Source: Rhodobiaceae bacterium (GTDB lineage Bacteria > Pseudomonadota > Alphaproteobacteria > RS24). Taken from it: a stretch of DNA of 42,067 bases. Made by a program: the position numbers and the translations under genes. The notes under the pieces are model-generated. The model searched no databases, was not told the DNA's origin, and worked only from the letters and a program-made list of their open reading frames with translations. This document shows, piece after piece, positions 7,169 to 16,003 of the stretch; position 1 is the first letter of the stretch, and each line of letters begins with the position of its first letter. Location of the stretch: positions 1-42,067 of the forward strand of contig JABJKE010000040.1 in assembly GCA_018660505.1 (NCBI GenBank), read 5' to 3'.

Positions 7169-9295
7169 CTAATTGCCGATGGTTTTTAGGGTGAAGGTAA
7201 TATCCACGCTGGTCTCGGGTTTTATACTGGTGCCGCTGACCCGCGAATAATCGCGTTCCATTTTGATTTGAAAAATCGTGCACTCGTCTTCATAGAGCAA
7301 AGCGGCATTGGTTTTAACCCGCGCGCCGGTTTCTAAATTCTCGCGTTGCGAGGCGCTCAGCGACCAGTTTTGCGACATCTGCCAATCGACATTCGCCGCG
7401 GCTTCTTCCAGAATATCGCGGTCGGGGCCCAATTGTTCGGCCTCATAAAAACTATGCTCAAGCCCCAAGGTAAACTTTGTAAACGCCAGTTCGCCAGAAC
7501 TTTCGCTGCGCAAAATTTCATGGCTATCTTTGCCTAACCGGGTGTTTTGTTTCAGCGTCAGCGGCCCCATATAGACAGCCCAATCGGCTAAAAGGGCTGA
7601 ATAGTCATCGCCGTAACCCGATTTTTCCGAGAAGCTGAGGTCCGATAAATTATACGACTGGCCAATAAAAAACGAGCTGCGCAGACCGTCGGTCATCTCC
7701 AGGGTGTGTGATAGGCCGAGGTTGACGCGGCTCGCCTCCTGAGTTGGGGCGATGGGTTGGAACAATTGCGCGCTGGTTAAATCGAGACTGGCGGCGGCAA
7801 TATAGGGAATAGTGGCATAATCGTCATTTTCACTGGCCAGCACCACTTGGGCTTTCGGGGTCAGGGTTTGGCGATGGCCCGCTTGGGTGCTTTGCAGCGG
7901 ATAAGACAGAGTGAGCGCGGTTGCATTGGCAGCGAGATAATCTTCGGCGTTTTCTATCTCCTCTGTCTGCGCGTCGGTTTCGGGCTTGCTGTAATGATAG
8001 GCATCGACCACCAAACGGTTGTTGGCTTCCCAAACAAACCCCGCTTGATGGATGTGGCGCCACGACCAATCTAATTGACTTTGCAAATGGCTGACGTCGA
8101 TGCCCAACTCGCGCGTTTCATGGCTTAAGCGATTGGTCATATCGAGCTGGCCGCCAAACACGGCGGCATCAAAGTAAATCTGATGGGTGAGGCTGGGAAG
8201 AATTTGATCGACGCTGGCGGCGGTTTCGGGCGAGACCGTATTGCGAAAGCTGCGGGTCTCTAGGGTGAGGTCTTGATTGTCCGACAGGCGGGTGGCGGTG
8301 AGGCGGTTTTCTAGCCGCGAGGTGTCGTTAATTTTATAGCGCTTGAAAAATAAATCATCGCTGGCTTCTTGCACGGCGAAATCGATATCCCAATCCGCGA
8401 CATGAAAATCACCCGTGCCAACCAGTCCGCCCCGCGGGCTATGGCTTGTGTCCTCGGCCAATTGGTCTTTTGGCTCATGCCAATAGGTAGTCAGTTGATA
8501 GCTGCCTTTTTGCGTCAGATGCCGCCAATCGGCTTTTATAAAAGGGTCTTGTTTGGCGCTCAATCGAGGCGTCACCGTAAGGTCATAATTTGGCGCCAAA
8601 TCGAAAAAATACGGAATCTCTACGCCACGACCAAAAGTGTTGGAGCTGGTGAAAGCGGGCGTTAAAAACCCGCTGCGGCGCGCCACCTCAGGCCCCGCAT
8701 GGGCTAAATAGGGGAGGTAAACGACCGGCAGGCCGTAAATCTCAAGGCGCGAATTCGTATAGATGACATCTTGCGCCGCTTGGTCGTAGTGGATGCGCCC
8801 GGCCCGCACTTGCCATAGGGGGCTGGCATCTGGGTTTTTTTCGCACGCTGGACAAGACGTAAACACGCCGTCTCGCAGGTCGAAGGTGGCCCCGTTTTTA
8901 CTGGCCTCAGCCGCGCCCAGACGCGCGCCTTTGGCGAGGCTCATGCGCAGGTCTGTCAGCGTGCCAGTGTCGAGGGTGCGATTGAGCTCGGCCGAGCTGG
9001 CGCTGATTTTTGCGCCATCGCTTTGGATTAGCGTAAGCGGCCCGGGAACGCGAAAACGCGCGGGCGTCTCGGGTGTCTCCTGGCTTAGCGTGAGCCATTG
9101 GGTGGTCAGCACGCCATCCGCGCCTTCTATTCGAACCTCGCCTTTGGCGGTCAGAGTGCCGCTTGCGTCGTCTACCGTAATTTCATCGGCTTCCAGCGCT
9201 TGGGTGTTTTGGGCAAGCGCGGGCAACGGAAAATAAGTCGCCAAACTGGCGAGCAAAAGCGTGGGAAGGAGCAAAGCGTTTTGAGGCTGCGTCAT
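7169..9295 (-). CDS. lptD: LPS-assembly protein LptD
   Basis: LptD is the outer-membrane beta-barrel that, with LptE, inserts lipopolysaccharide into the outer leaflet. The 708-residue protein has a signal peptide (cleavage near ALAQ, residue 29), an OstA/LptA-like jellyroll domain (about 33-145: ALEADEITVDDASGTLTAKG), then a large barrel. Cysteines at 148 and 151 (SCPAC) and 672 (EDEC) are placed as in alphaproteobacterial LptD, where N- and C-terminal cysteines pair. The usual neighbours surA, lptF and lptG are absent here. It is a single minus-strand gene between mipA and the sugar dehydrogenase gene. Confidence 0.94.
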   Translation of the reverse strand: MTQPQNALLLPTLLLASLATYFPLPALAQNTQALEADEITVDDASGTLTAKGEVRIEGADGVLTTQWLTLSQETPETPARFRVPGPLTLIQSDGAKISASSAELNRTLDTGTLTDLRMSLAKGARLGAAEASKNGATFDLRDGVFTSCPACEKNPDASPLWQVRAGRIHYDQAAQDVIYTNSRLEIYGLPVVYLPYLAHAGPEVARRSGFLTPAFTSSNTFGRGVEIPYFFDLAPNYDLTVTPRLSAKQDPFIKADWRHLTQKGSYQLTTYWHEPKDQLAEDTSHSPRGGLVGTGDFHVADWDIDFAVQEASDDLFFKRYKINDTSRLENRLTATRLSDNQDLTLETRSFRNTVSPETAASVDQILPSLTHQIYFDAAVFGGQLDMTNRLSHETRELGIDVSHLQSQLDWSWRHIHQAGFVWEANNRLVVDAYHYSKPETDAQTEEIENAEDYLAANATALTLSYPLQSTQAGHRQTLTPKAQVVLASENDDYATIPYIAAASLDLTSAQLFQPIAPTQEASRVNLGLSHTLEMTDGLRSSFFIGQSYNLSDLSFSEKSGYGDDYSALLADWAVYMGPLTLKQNTRLGKDSHEILRSESSGELAFTKFTLGLEHSFYEAEQLGPDRDILEEAAANVDWQMSQNWSLSASQRENLETGARVKTNAALLYEDECTIFQIKMERDYSRVSGTSIKPETSVDITFTLKTIGN

Positions 9296-9403
9296 GGGCT
9301 CAACATAAGCCTATTTGCCAAGCCGCAAAAGCAATTGCTTTGTTTCGAATGAGCGGTATTTTGAGGCTTGATAATTGGAAGCCCTTTGCGGCAAGGCGGA
9401 CTT

Positions 9404-10705
9404 ATGCTCGAGCGTTTTAAATCTAACTCAGGTCATGTTGGTGTGGTGGGTCTTGGCTATGTCGGACTGCCGCTCTCTATCGCCTTTATTGAAGCCGGAT
9501 ATCAAGTGACAGGGTTTGATATCGACGAAGAAAAAGTTGCGCTGTTAAACCAAGGGGAGACCTATATTCGCCATATTGGTGCGGCGGCAATCGCCAAAAT
9601 GAACGCCAGTGGACGGTTTTCAGCGACCACCGATTTTGCCCAATCGAGTGCGGTGGACGCGATTGTTATTTGCGTCCCCACACCGCTAAAAAATGGCCGA
9701 GAACCTGACCTCGGGCCGGTTTTATCGACCGGCGAAGAGATTGCTAAATATCTACAAAAAGGCCAATTGGTTGTTTTGGAATCGAGCACTTACCCGGGAA
9801 CCACGGATACGGATTTGGCCACTGTTTTGGAAGTTTCGGGACTAAAAGCCAATGAAGATTTCTACCTCGCTTACTCGCCAGAGCGCGAAGACCCGGGCAA
9901 TGCGGATTTTGGGACGTCGCGGATTCCAAAGCTGGTAGGCGCCGACACCCCACAAGCTCTGGCTTTATCTGTGGCGCTTTATGAAGATGTCATCAGTGAG
10001 GTTATTCCGGTTTCCTCGGCCCGCGCGGCGGAAGCCGCCAAGCTGACGGAAAACACCTTTCGGGCCGTCAATATCGCGATGGTCAATGAGCTGAAAATCA
10101 TCTTCGATAAAATGGATATTGATGTCTGGGATGTTATCGATGCAGCCGCCACCAAGCCCTTTGGCTTTATGCCGTTTTACCCGGGCCCCGGTTTGGGCGG
10201 CCATTGCATTCCCATTGATCCGTTTTATTTAACTTGGAAAGCGCGCCAGCATGGCATTGAAACCCGGTTCATTGAACTGGCCGGCGAGATAAATACCGAT
10301 ATGCCAAAATATGTCGTCTCGCGGCTAAGCGAATCGCTGTCCATTCAAGGCAAGGCCTTGGCCGAGGCACATATTTTAATGTTGGGCATGGCCTATAAAA
10401 AGAATGTCGATGATATGCGCGAAAGCCCAGCTTTGGTGCTGCTCGAACTATTGGAAGCGGCGGGCGCGAAAGTTGATTTTCATGACCCGCATGTGCCCGT
10501 GGTGCCAATGACGCGCGAACATAGCGGATTGGCTGGACGAAAATCAGTAGACCTATCGCTGACGGAAACCGCCGATGCCGTGTTGATTGTTACCGACCAT
10601 GACAGTGTGGATTATGATTATATTGCCGATAAAGCCGCGTTGATTGTGGACACCCGAAATGCCATGAAAAACACCTCTGGCGCCGCCCCAATTGTGAAAG
10701 CGTAA
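9404..10705 (+). CDS. Nucleotide-sugar dehydrogenase (UDP-N-acetylhexosamine 6-dehydrogenase, WbpA/TviB-like)
   Basis: This 433-residue NAD+-dependent enzyme oxidises C6 of a UDP-sugar to a uronate for surface polysaccharide. The N-terminal Rossmann motif GLGYVGLP has glycines at 16, 18 and 21. The segment AYSPEREDPGN is typical of the UDP-N-acetylglucosamine branch rather than the UDP-glucose one. The catalytic cysteine in GGHCIPIDPF is residue 268, and the C-terminal domain holds the conserved GMAYKKNVDDMRESPA. I chose ATG 9404 over TTG 9368 because the family fold starts just after it. It is convergent with the wecA-like gene, part of a sugar-nucleotide block. Confidence 0.92.
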   Translation: MLERFKSNSGHVGVVGLGYVGLPLSIAFIEAGYQVTGFDIDEEKVALLNQGETYIRHIGAAAIAKMNASGRFSATTDFAQSSAVDAIVICVPTPLKNGREPDLGPVLSTGEEIAKYLQKGQLVVLESSTYPGTTDTDLATVLEVSGLKANEDFYLAYSPEREDPGNADFGTSRIPKLVGADTPQALALSVALYEDVISEVIPVSSARAAEAAKLTENTFRAVNIAMVNELKIIFDKMDIDVWDVIDAAATKPFGFMPFYPGPGLGGHCIPIDPFYLTWKARQHGIETRFIELAGEINTDMPKYVVSRLSESLSIQGKALAEAHILMLGMAYKKNVDDMRESPALVLLELLEAAGAKVDFHDPHVPVVPMTREHSGLAGRKSVDLSLTETADAVLIVTDHDSVDYDYIADKAALIVDTRNAMKNTSGAAPIVKA

Positions 10706-10778
10706 AGCCTTAGATTTACTTTTCGGCTTATTTAAGCTGGCGCAAATACCAAGTTTTCTTGCCTGTTAAACCGAGCGC

Positions 10779-11825
10779 TTAGGTTTGCGCTCGTAAGGCC
10801 GATAATTTTTTCATGACCAAGCCATAATATAAAACCGGCAACACGATGAAAACGAAACCTGAGAGTAAGCCATTGACTTTACTCAGCGCAAAACCCGACC
10901 AGAACAACACGTCTGCGAGACCAAGCATAACGATAAGCGTGACCCGAGCCGACAGACCTGTGTCCATCAAAAGGTGATGCAAATGCAAACGGTCGGGCGC
11001 CATGGGCGAGAGGCCTTGGCGCAGACGGCGGTAAATTAGGGTCAGCGTATCAATCACGGGCAGGGCAACCATCCATGGCACAAGCGAGGTGGGTAACGTA
11101 TCCACAATGGGTTCGCGTTGGCTGGCTAATATCAGGTGATAGGCTAGAAACAGCCCAAGTATCATGGAGCCTGTGTCGCCCAGGAAAACTTTCCGCTTTT
11201 TGACTAAGCCCATATTCAGCAAGAGAAAACCAACCACAGCAGAGCCAAACAGCACCAGTTCTAATAGAACGGGCTCGCTCAAAGGTTGGCCAATCAACCG
11301 CATGGCCATCACAAGGTGGGCAAGTGCCAAAAGCGTGAGACCCGCGGCTAAGCCATCGATGCCATCGCTCATATTGAGCGCATTAATCAGACCCACAATG
11401 GCGATCAAAGTGAGAGGATAGCCCCAAATGCCAAGCAGTAATTCACGCCCATCTGGCAAGCTTCCCAGCGAGACAAGGTGAATATCGCCAACCACGACGA
11501 CGATGAAAGCGGCACCAATTTGGCCGAGCAATTTATAGATGGCTGGTAAATCATAGCGGTCATCATAAAGACCGAGAGCGAACAACAGTCCCATTGCAGA
11601 TATCAAAGCGACGTTGAGCGTCGATAGATAAGCCGAGACCGCGCAGAAAGTGGTGAAAATAACCACGCCGCCCAATAAAGGAATATTGCCTGTATGGGTT
11701 TTGCGCCCCCCCGGTTTATCGACTAGGCCGAGGCGGCGAGCAAGCGGTGTGAATAGGAGGCTAAACACAACGCTGACCGCGAGGGAAGCAAGAGCCATTT
11801 GGATGAGGAAGGAAGAAAAATTCAT
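10779..11825 (-). CDS. wecA: WecA/TagO-like undecaprenyl-phosphate sugar-1-phosphate transferase
   Basis: This polytopic inner-membrane enzyme moves a sugar-1-phosphate (commonly GlcNAc-1-P) from UDP-sugar to undecaprenyl phosphate, the first step in O-antigen or capsule unit assembly. The 348-residue protein has about ten to eleven helices. Catalytic features of the MraY/WecA superfamily are all present: DD at 88-89, NMSDGIDGLAAG with Asp 154 and 157, FLGDTGS with Asp 217, and the cytoplasmic HLHH motif at 281-284, which separates WecA-type enzymes from MraY. The sugar specificity cannot be read from sequence. It lies on the same strand as gmd-fcl, 165 bases downstream of fcl. Confidence 0.9.
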   Translation of the reverse strand: MNFSSFLIQMALASLAVSVVFSLLFTPLARRLGLVDKPGGRKTHTGNIPLLGGVVIFTTFCAVSAYLSTLNVALISAMGLLFALGLYDDRYDLPAIYKLLGQIGAAFIVVVVGDIHLVSLGSLPDGRELLLGIWGYPLTLIAIVGLINALNMSDGIDGLAAGLTLLALAHLVMAMRLIGQPLSEPVLLELVLFGSAVVGFLLLNMGLVKKRKVFLGDTGSMILGLFLAYHLILASQREPIVDTLPTSLVPWMVALPVIDTLTLIYRRLRQGLSPMAPDRLHLHHLLMDTGLSARVTLIVMLGLADVLFWSGFALSKVNGLLSGFVFIVLPVLYYGLVMKKLSALRAQT

Positions 11826-11990
11826 AGGGTTACTTTAGGATCGGTCGGCAAGAAACTGCGGTTCGGGTCATTTGAAGCCTAAACTGGCAAAGATATTTTC
11901 GCTATCGTCTGGGGTGTCGTGTGGGTGAGCGCCCAGTATTTTTTTGCGCATTACCCAAGTTTAGCGCGAATTTGGGGCTTACGGGTGTTT
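11826..11990. other. 165-base gap between fcl and the wecA-like gene
   Basis: No credible coding frame or RNA gene is visible here. The gap should hold the end of the gmd-fcl transcript and the promoter of the wecA-like gene. I see no strong terminator hairpin, so read-through from fcl is possible. Confidence 0.4.
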
Positions 11991-12926
11991 TCATTTTGTC
12001 GCATTCTCCACAAACCACTGATAGGCCGTGCGCAAACCTGTTTCGAGGTCGAGCTTAGGGTGCCAGCCAAGCTGATTTATTTTCGACACATCGAGCAATT
12101 TGCGGGGCGTGCCATCCGGTTTGCTGGCGTCGAAAGCCAGCTCGCCTTCAAAACCAACCGTCTCGGTGATGGTCTCGGCCAATTGGCGGATGGTAACGTC
12201 TTCGCCCGTGCCCAAATTGACGTGCTCCATGTCGGAATAATGCTTCAGCAAAAACACAATCCCGGCGGCGCAATCTTCGACATGTAAGAATTCGCGCATC
12301 ACCTTGCCCGAGCCCCAGACTTCCATGCTGGCTTGTTTGGCCAATTTGGCTTCATGGCATTTGCGCAACAGAGCTGGAATCACATGGCTTGATTGCAAAT
12401 CGAAATTATCGTGCGGGCCATATAGGTTCGTCGGCATGGCGGAGATGAAATCGGCGCCATGCTGTTGACGATAGGCTTGGCACATTTTTATGCCCGCGAT
12501 TTTGGCGATGGCATACCATTGGTTGGTGGCTTCCAGCGCGCCCGTGAGCAAAGCCGCTTCAGATATTGGTTGCGGTGCCAGCTTGGGGTAGATGCAACTG
12601 CTACCTAAAAACAAAAGTTTTTCCACGCCGCAATCGAAACTGGCGCGGATGAGGTTGGCTTCCATCATGACATTGTCATAAATGAAATCAGCCGGATAGG
12701 TGTCATTGGCCAGAATGCCGCCCACGCGTGCGGCGCAGATAATCACCGCATCTGGCTTATGGGCCGCCATCCAGGCTTCGACTTCGCTTTGGCGAATGAG
12801 GTCGACCTCTTGGCGTTCGGCGGTAAGAATTGTGCAATCTTCTGCCATCAAAGCTTTCACGACGGCACGGCCAACCATGCCGTTATGGCCTGCTACATAG
12901 ACCCGCTTGCCGGCCAGCTCATACAT
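11991..12926 (-). CDS. fcl: GDP-L-fucose synthase
   Basis: This 311-residue short-chain dehydrogenase (3,5-epimerase/4-reductase) turns GDP-4-keto-6-deoxy-D-mannose into GDP-L-fucose with NADPH. The nucleotide motif GHNGMVG starts at residue 13. The catalytic set is intact: Ser in GSSC (109-110), Cys 111, Tyr 138 and Lys 142 in the YAIAK motif. The PTNLYGPHDNF segment is typical of Fcl/WcaG. Its ATG overlaps the gmd stop codon in TAATG, so the two enzymes of the pathway are translationally coupled. Confidence 0.96.
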   Translation of the reverse strand: MYELAGKRVYVAGHNGMVGRAVVKALMAEDCTILTAERQEVDLIRQSEVEAWMAAHKPDAVIICAARVGGILANDTYPADFIYDNVMMEANLIRASFDCGVEKLLFLGSSCIYPKLAPQPISEAALLTGALEATNQWYAIAKIAGIKMCQAYRQQHGADFISAMPTNLYGPHDNFDLQSSHVIPALLRKCHEAKLAKQASMEVWGSGKVMREFLHVEDCAAGIVFLLKHYSDMEHVNLGTGEDVTIRQLAETITETVGFEGELAFDASKPDGTPRKLLDVSKINQLGWHPKLDLETGLRTAYQWFVENATK

Positions 12927-13999
12927 TAGAAATCAGCCAATTTCGTGGTGGATTGAGGCTGTTTGGCGTTGTGCAAGGCCACCGATACCATTTCACAGAC
13001 CAGCTCTTCCAGCTCAATTTTGGCTTCCCAACCCAGCACGTCTTTGGCTTTTTTCGGATTGCCGATGAGCAGCTCCACTTCGGTCGGGCGGAAATATCGT
13101 GGGTCAATCTCAACCAGGGTTTTGCCCGTTTTGGCATCTTTGCCGACCTCGTCGACGTCTTTGCCTTCCCAAGCAATCTCGCGACCAATTTCGGCAAAAG
13201 CCAGCTCCACAAAGCGGCGAACCGTTTCTGTGCGCCCCGTTGCCAGAACAAAATCATCGCCCTCGCTATGGTTGATAATCGCGTGCATACCCTCGACATA
13301 TTCGCGCGCGTGGCCCCAGTCGCGTTTGGCGTCGAGATTGCCGAGATAGAGTTTTTCTTGATGACCGGCCTCAATGGCCGCCGCCGCCATAGCAATTTTT
13401 TGCGTCACAAAAGTTTCGCCGCGCATCGGGCTTTCGTGGTTGAACAAAATACCGTTCGAGACATGCATGCCATAGGCTTCGCGGTAATTGACGCAAATCC
13501 AATAGGCGTAAAGCTTGGCCACCGCATAAGGGCTGCGTGGATAAAACGGAGTGGTTTCGCTTTGCGGCACTTCTTGTACTTTGCCATAAAGCTCCGATGT
13601 GGAGGCTTGATAAAAACGGGTTTTTTCGACCAGCCCCAAGGTGCGAATGGCTTCCAAAAACCGCAAAGTGCCAAAAGCATCGGCATTGGCGGTATATTCG
13701 GCCGTTTCAAAACTGACTTGCACATGGCTTTGGGCGGCCAGATTGTAAATCTCGTCTGGCGCAATGGATTGGACCAAGCGCATGATGTTGCTGCTGTCGG
13801 TCATATCGCCATAATGCATGTGGAAACTGGTTTCGCTGTCATGCGGGTCGGCATAAATGCCATCGACGCGCTGCGTGTTGAAAGACGACGCCCGGCGTTT
13901 CATGCCGTGGACTTCATAGCCTTTGCCGAGGAGAAGTCGCGCTAAATAGGCACCGTCTTGGCCGGTAACCCCGGTAATGAGAGCTTTTTTCTGAGTCAC
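12926..13999 (-). CDS. gmd: GDP-mannose 4,6-dehydratase
   Basis: This 357-residue enzyme converts GDP-D-mannose to GDP-4-keto-6-deoxy-D-mannose, the substrate of the adjoining Fcl. The Rossmann motif [11 protein letters not shown] lies at 10-20, and the catalytic residues Thr 134, Glu 136, Tyr 158 and Lys 162 (TSE, YAVAK) are intact, as is NHESPMRG. I prefer the GTG start at 13999, which has GGAG six bases upstream and gives the same MTQK opening as the second gmd-like gene. A TTG at 14020 would add seven residues. The cluster context points to fucose or another 6-deoxyhexose in surface glycans. Confidence 0.95.
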   Translation of the reverse strand: MTQKKALITGVTGQDGAYLARLLLGKGYEVHGMKRRASSFNTQRVDGIYADPHDSETSFHMHYGDMTDSSNIMRLVQSIAPDEIYNLAAQSHVQVSFETAEYTANADAFGTLRFLEAIRTLGLVEKTRFYQASTSELYGKVQEVPQSETTPFYPRSPYAVAKLYAYWICVNYREAYGMHVSNGILFNHESPMRGETFVTQKIAMAAAAIEAGHQEKLYLGNLDAKRDWGHAREYVEGMHAIINHSEGDDFVLATGRTETVRRFVELAFAEIGREIAWEGKDVDEVGKDAKTGKTLVEIDPRYFRPTEVELLIGNPKKAKDVLGWEAKIELEELVCEMVSVALHNAKQPQSTTKLADF

Positions 14000-14100
14000 A
14001 ATTTTCTCCGCAATCGACAAAAGACATATCTATATGCCTTTACGTATCGCGTTCGGGCAGATTTGTCTATTGCCCGGCAAGAAGAGCTGCACTCCTCCGC

Positions 14101-14157
14101 CCAATGATGTTGCACAGGCCCAATGACGTTGCACAGGCCCAATGACGTTGCACAGGC
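14101..14157. repeat. Three 19-bp tandem repeats between the two gmd genes
   Basis: The unit CCAATGACGTTGCACAGGC is present at 14120-14138 and 14139-14157, with a one-base variant (T for C) at 14101-14119. It lies between divergent gmd genes, about 100 bases from the first start and 48 from the second. Each unit contains an ATG, and the one in the last copy (14142) is in frame with the second gene. The array may be an operator or promoter duplication. Confidence 0.9.
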
Positions 14158-14204
14158 AGAGCAGATTGTATAGTTTGCAAAGCTCGCAACCAAATGAGCC
14201 CTAT

Positions 14205-15242
14205 GTGACCCAAAAAACTGCACTGATAACCGGAATTACGGGCCAAGATGGCGCCTATTTGGCGCGTTCCTTGGTTGATAAAGGCTATCGCGTCGTTGGC
14301 GCGGTTCGGCGCAGCTCGACGCTTAACCTGCCGCGTCTGGTCTCGCTGGACGTGGCGCAAGAGGTCGAGTTAAAGACCCTCGATATGCAAGATTTCACCT
14401 CTATCGTGCGCCTTATCGAAGCGGTGGCGCCCGATGAGATTTATAATCTCGGCGGACAAAGTTCCGTGCAAGCCAGTTTTCAACAGCCGCTATATACCGG
14501 AGAGACCTCGGGCATGGGGTGCTTGCGGCTGATGGAAGCGGTTAAATTAGTGCGACCCGACGCGCGCCTATTCGAGGCTTCCAGTAGCGAAATATTTGGC
14601 CGTCAAGGCGGCGGCATGGTGAATGAAACTCAAGATTTTCATCCCCGATCGCCTTATGGCGTGGCGAAATTATTTGCCTATTGGGCGGTGGTCAATTTCC
14701 GCGAAGCCTATGGGTTGCATGTCTCGAATGGCATTATGTTCAACCATGAAAGCCCGTTGCGCGGGATGGAATTTGTGACCCGCAAAATTACCGCGACCCT
14801 GGCGCAAATCGCTTGTGGGGGACAACAGATTTTGCGGCTTGGCAATCTCGACAACGCGCGTGACTGGGGGTTTGCTGGCGATTATGTGGAAGCCATGTGG
14901 GCCATGTTGCAACAACCCGAAGCGGATAATTATGTGATTGCCACCGGCCAGACCCATACGGTGAAGCAATTTGTTGAGCTGACCGCGAAAGCCGTGGGGC
15001 TGGATATCGAATTTGAAGGCGAGGGGCTGGAGGCCAAAGGCCTAGACCGCAAGACCGGGCGACAATTGGTCGGGGTTAGCCAAGACTTCTATCGTCCCAG
15101 CGAGCCAGACCCGATGGTGGGCGATGCCAGCAAGGCACGCGAAAAATTGAATTGGCAGCCGAGTGTCGACTTCGAAGCGCTGGTGACCATGATGGCACAA
15201 AGCGACTTGAAGCGAGCGGGCAAAGAACAGGCGTGGTATTAA
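14205..15242 (+). CDS. Second GDP-mannose 4,6-dehydratase-like NAD-dependent sugar dehydratase
   Basis: A 345-residue extended short-chain dehydrogenase closely similar to Gmd: [11 protein letters not shown] at 10-20, SSSE with Ser 127 and Glu 129, Tyr 151 and Lys 155, and NHESPLRG. It differs from the first copy by Ser in place of the catalytic-site Thr and by a shorter segment after residue 40, without the HYGDMTD region. It may form GDP-4-keto-6-deoxymannose for a different branch sugar, or act on another nucleotide sugar. The GTG at 14205 gives an opening matching the other copy; an in-frame ATG at 14142 would add 21 residues encoded partly by the repeat array. It is coupled to the next gene by TAATG. 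Confidence 0.86.
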   Translation: MTQKTALITGITGQDGAYLARSLVDKGYRVVGAVRRSSTLNLPRLVSLDVAQEVELKTLDMQDFTSIVRLIEAVAPDEIYNLGGQSSVQASFQQPLYTGETSGMGCLRLMEAVKLVRPDARLFEASSSEIFGRQGGGMVNETQDFHPRSPYGVAKLFAYWAVVNFREAYGLHVSNGIMFNHESPLRGMEFVTRKITATLAQIACGGQQILRLGNLDNARDWGFAGDYVEAMWAMLQQPEADNYVIATGQTHTVKQFVELTAKAVGLDIEFEGEGLEAKGLDRKTGRQLVGVSQDFYRPSEPDPMVGDASKAREKLNWQPSVDFEALVTMMAQSDLKRAGKEQAWY

Positions 15243-15988
15243 TGAACGATAAATCTTCTGGCACCTCCACCGGGCGCCAAGCTAAATTAGCGGCGGCCTT
15301 GGTGCATGTATTTACCGCGTCGGGTTTAATTCCGGTGATGTTTTCCGTCGAGGCCATTTGGCAAGGCGAAGCCTATGCGGCGCTTTTATGGTTGGCGCTG
15401 GCGATGATTATTGATGGCATAGATGGCCCGCTGGCGCGCCGTTTTGAAGTGTCGCAACAATTACCGCAAATCGATGGCGCCATTCTCGACCATGTTATCG
15501 ATTATGTGTCTTATTGTTTTATTCCGGCTTTGATTATCTATCGCTTTGATTTAGTGCCCGAGGGCTGGGCCATTGCCGCGACGTCGCTTTTGCTTATGTC
15601 GTCGCTCTATACATTCGCCAATCGGGAGCTGAAAACAGCCGAGAATGACTTCCGCGGCTTTCCCGCTCTGTGGAACATTGTGGTGTTTTATATGATTATG
15701 TTTCAAACCAGCCCGATGACGAATTTGGCGCTGATTGTGTTTTTATCGGTCATGGTTTTCGCGCCTATTTTGGTGGCGCATCCGATACGGGTCGTCGCTC
15801 TGCGGCGCGTCACGCTTCCCGCTTTGATTGTCTGGACTGGCCTGGTGGGGGTGCATTTATGGTTTGGCCATCGCGGCGGTTCCGCGGCTGATTTGCCCGC
15901 CGCTATCCGAATTTTATTCTGGGTTCTGTCGTTTTATTTTGTTTTTCTAAGTGCTTGGCGCTCTGTTAAACTGGCGAGAGAAAAATAA
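15242..15988 (+). CDS. pcs: Phosphatidylcholine synthase
   Basis: This 248-residue integral membrane CDP-alcohol phosphotransferase is predicted to condense CDP-diacylglycerol with choline to make phosphatidylcholine in one step. The metal-binding signature begins DGIDGPLARR near residue 57 and ends with DGAILDHVIDYV near 78-89, including the extra spacing before the second half that marks the Pcs branch. About eight helices follow. The ATG overlaps the stop of the gmd-like gene (TAATG). That coupling to a sugar-nucleotide gene is unusual. Other CDP-alcohol transferases are less likely given the motif form. Confidence 0.88.
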   Translation: MNDKSSGTSTGRQAKLAAALVHVFTASGLIPVMFSVEAIWQGEAYAALLWLALAMIIDGIDGPLARRFEVSQQLPQIDGAILDHVIDYVSYCFIPALIIYRFDLVPEGWAIAATSLLLMSSLYTFANRELKTAENDFRGFPALWNIVVFYMIMFQTSPMTNLALIVFLSVMVFAPILVAHPIRVVALRRVTLPALIVWTGLVGVHLWFGHRGGSAADLPAAIRILFWVLSFYFVFLSAWRSVKLAREK

Positions 15989-16003
15989 TCGAATGGAACG
16001 CTG

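Noticed and set aside
12830-13945. Long plus-strand frame (371 codons) opposite gmd and fcl
   Set aside because: It lies antisense to two well-supported enzymes with intact catalytic motifs, has no recognisable domain or ribosome-binding site, and reflects the codon bias of the real strand.
14101-14157. Possible CRISPR array from the 19-bp repeats
   Set aside because: The units are directly adjacent with no spacers and no cas genes are nearby.
13996-14223. Minus-strand frame through the repeat array upstream of gmd
   Set aside because: It overlaps the start of both gmd genes, has low-complexity translation from the repeats and no ribosome-binding site.
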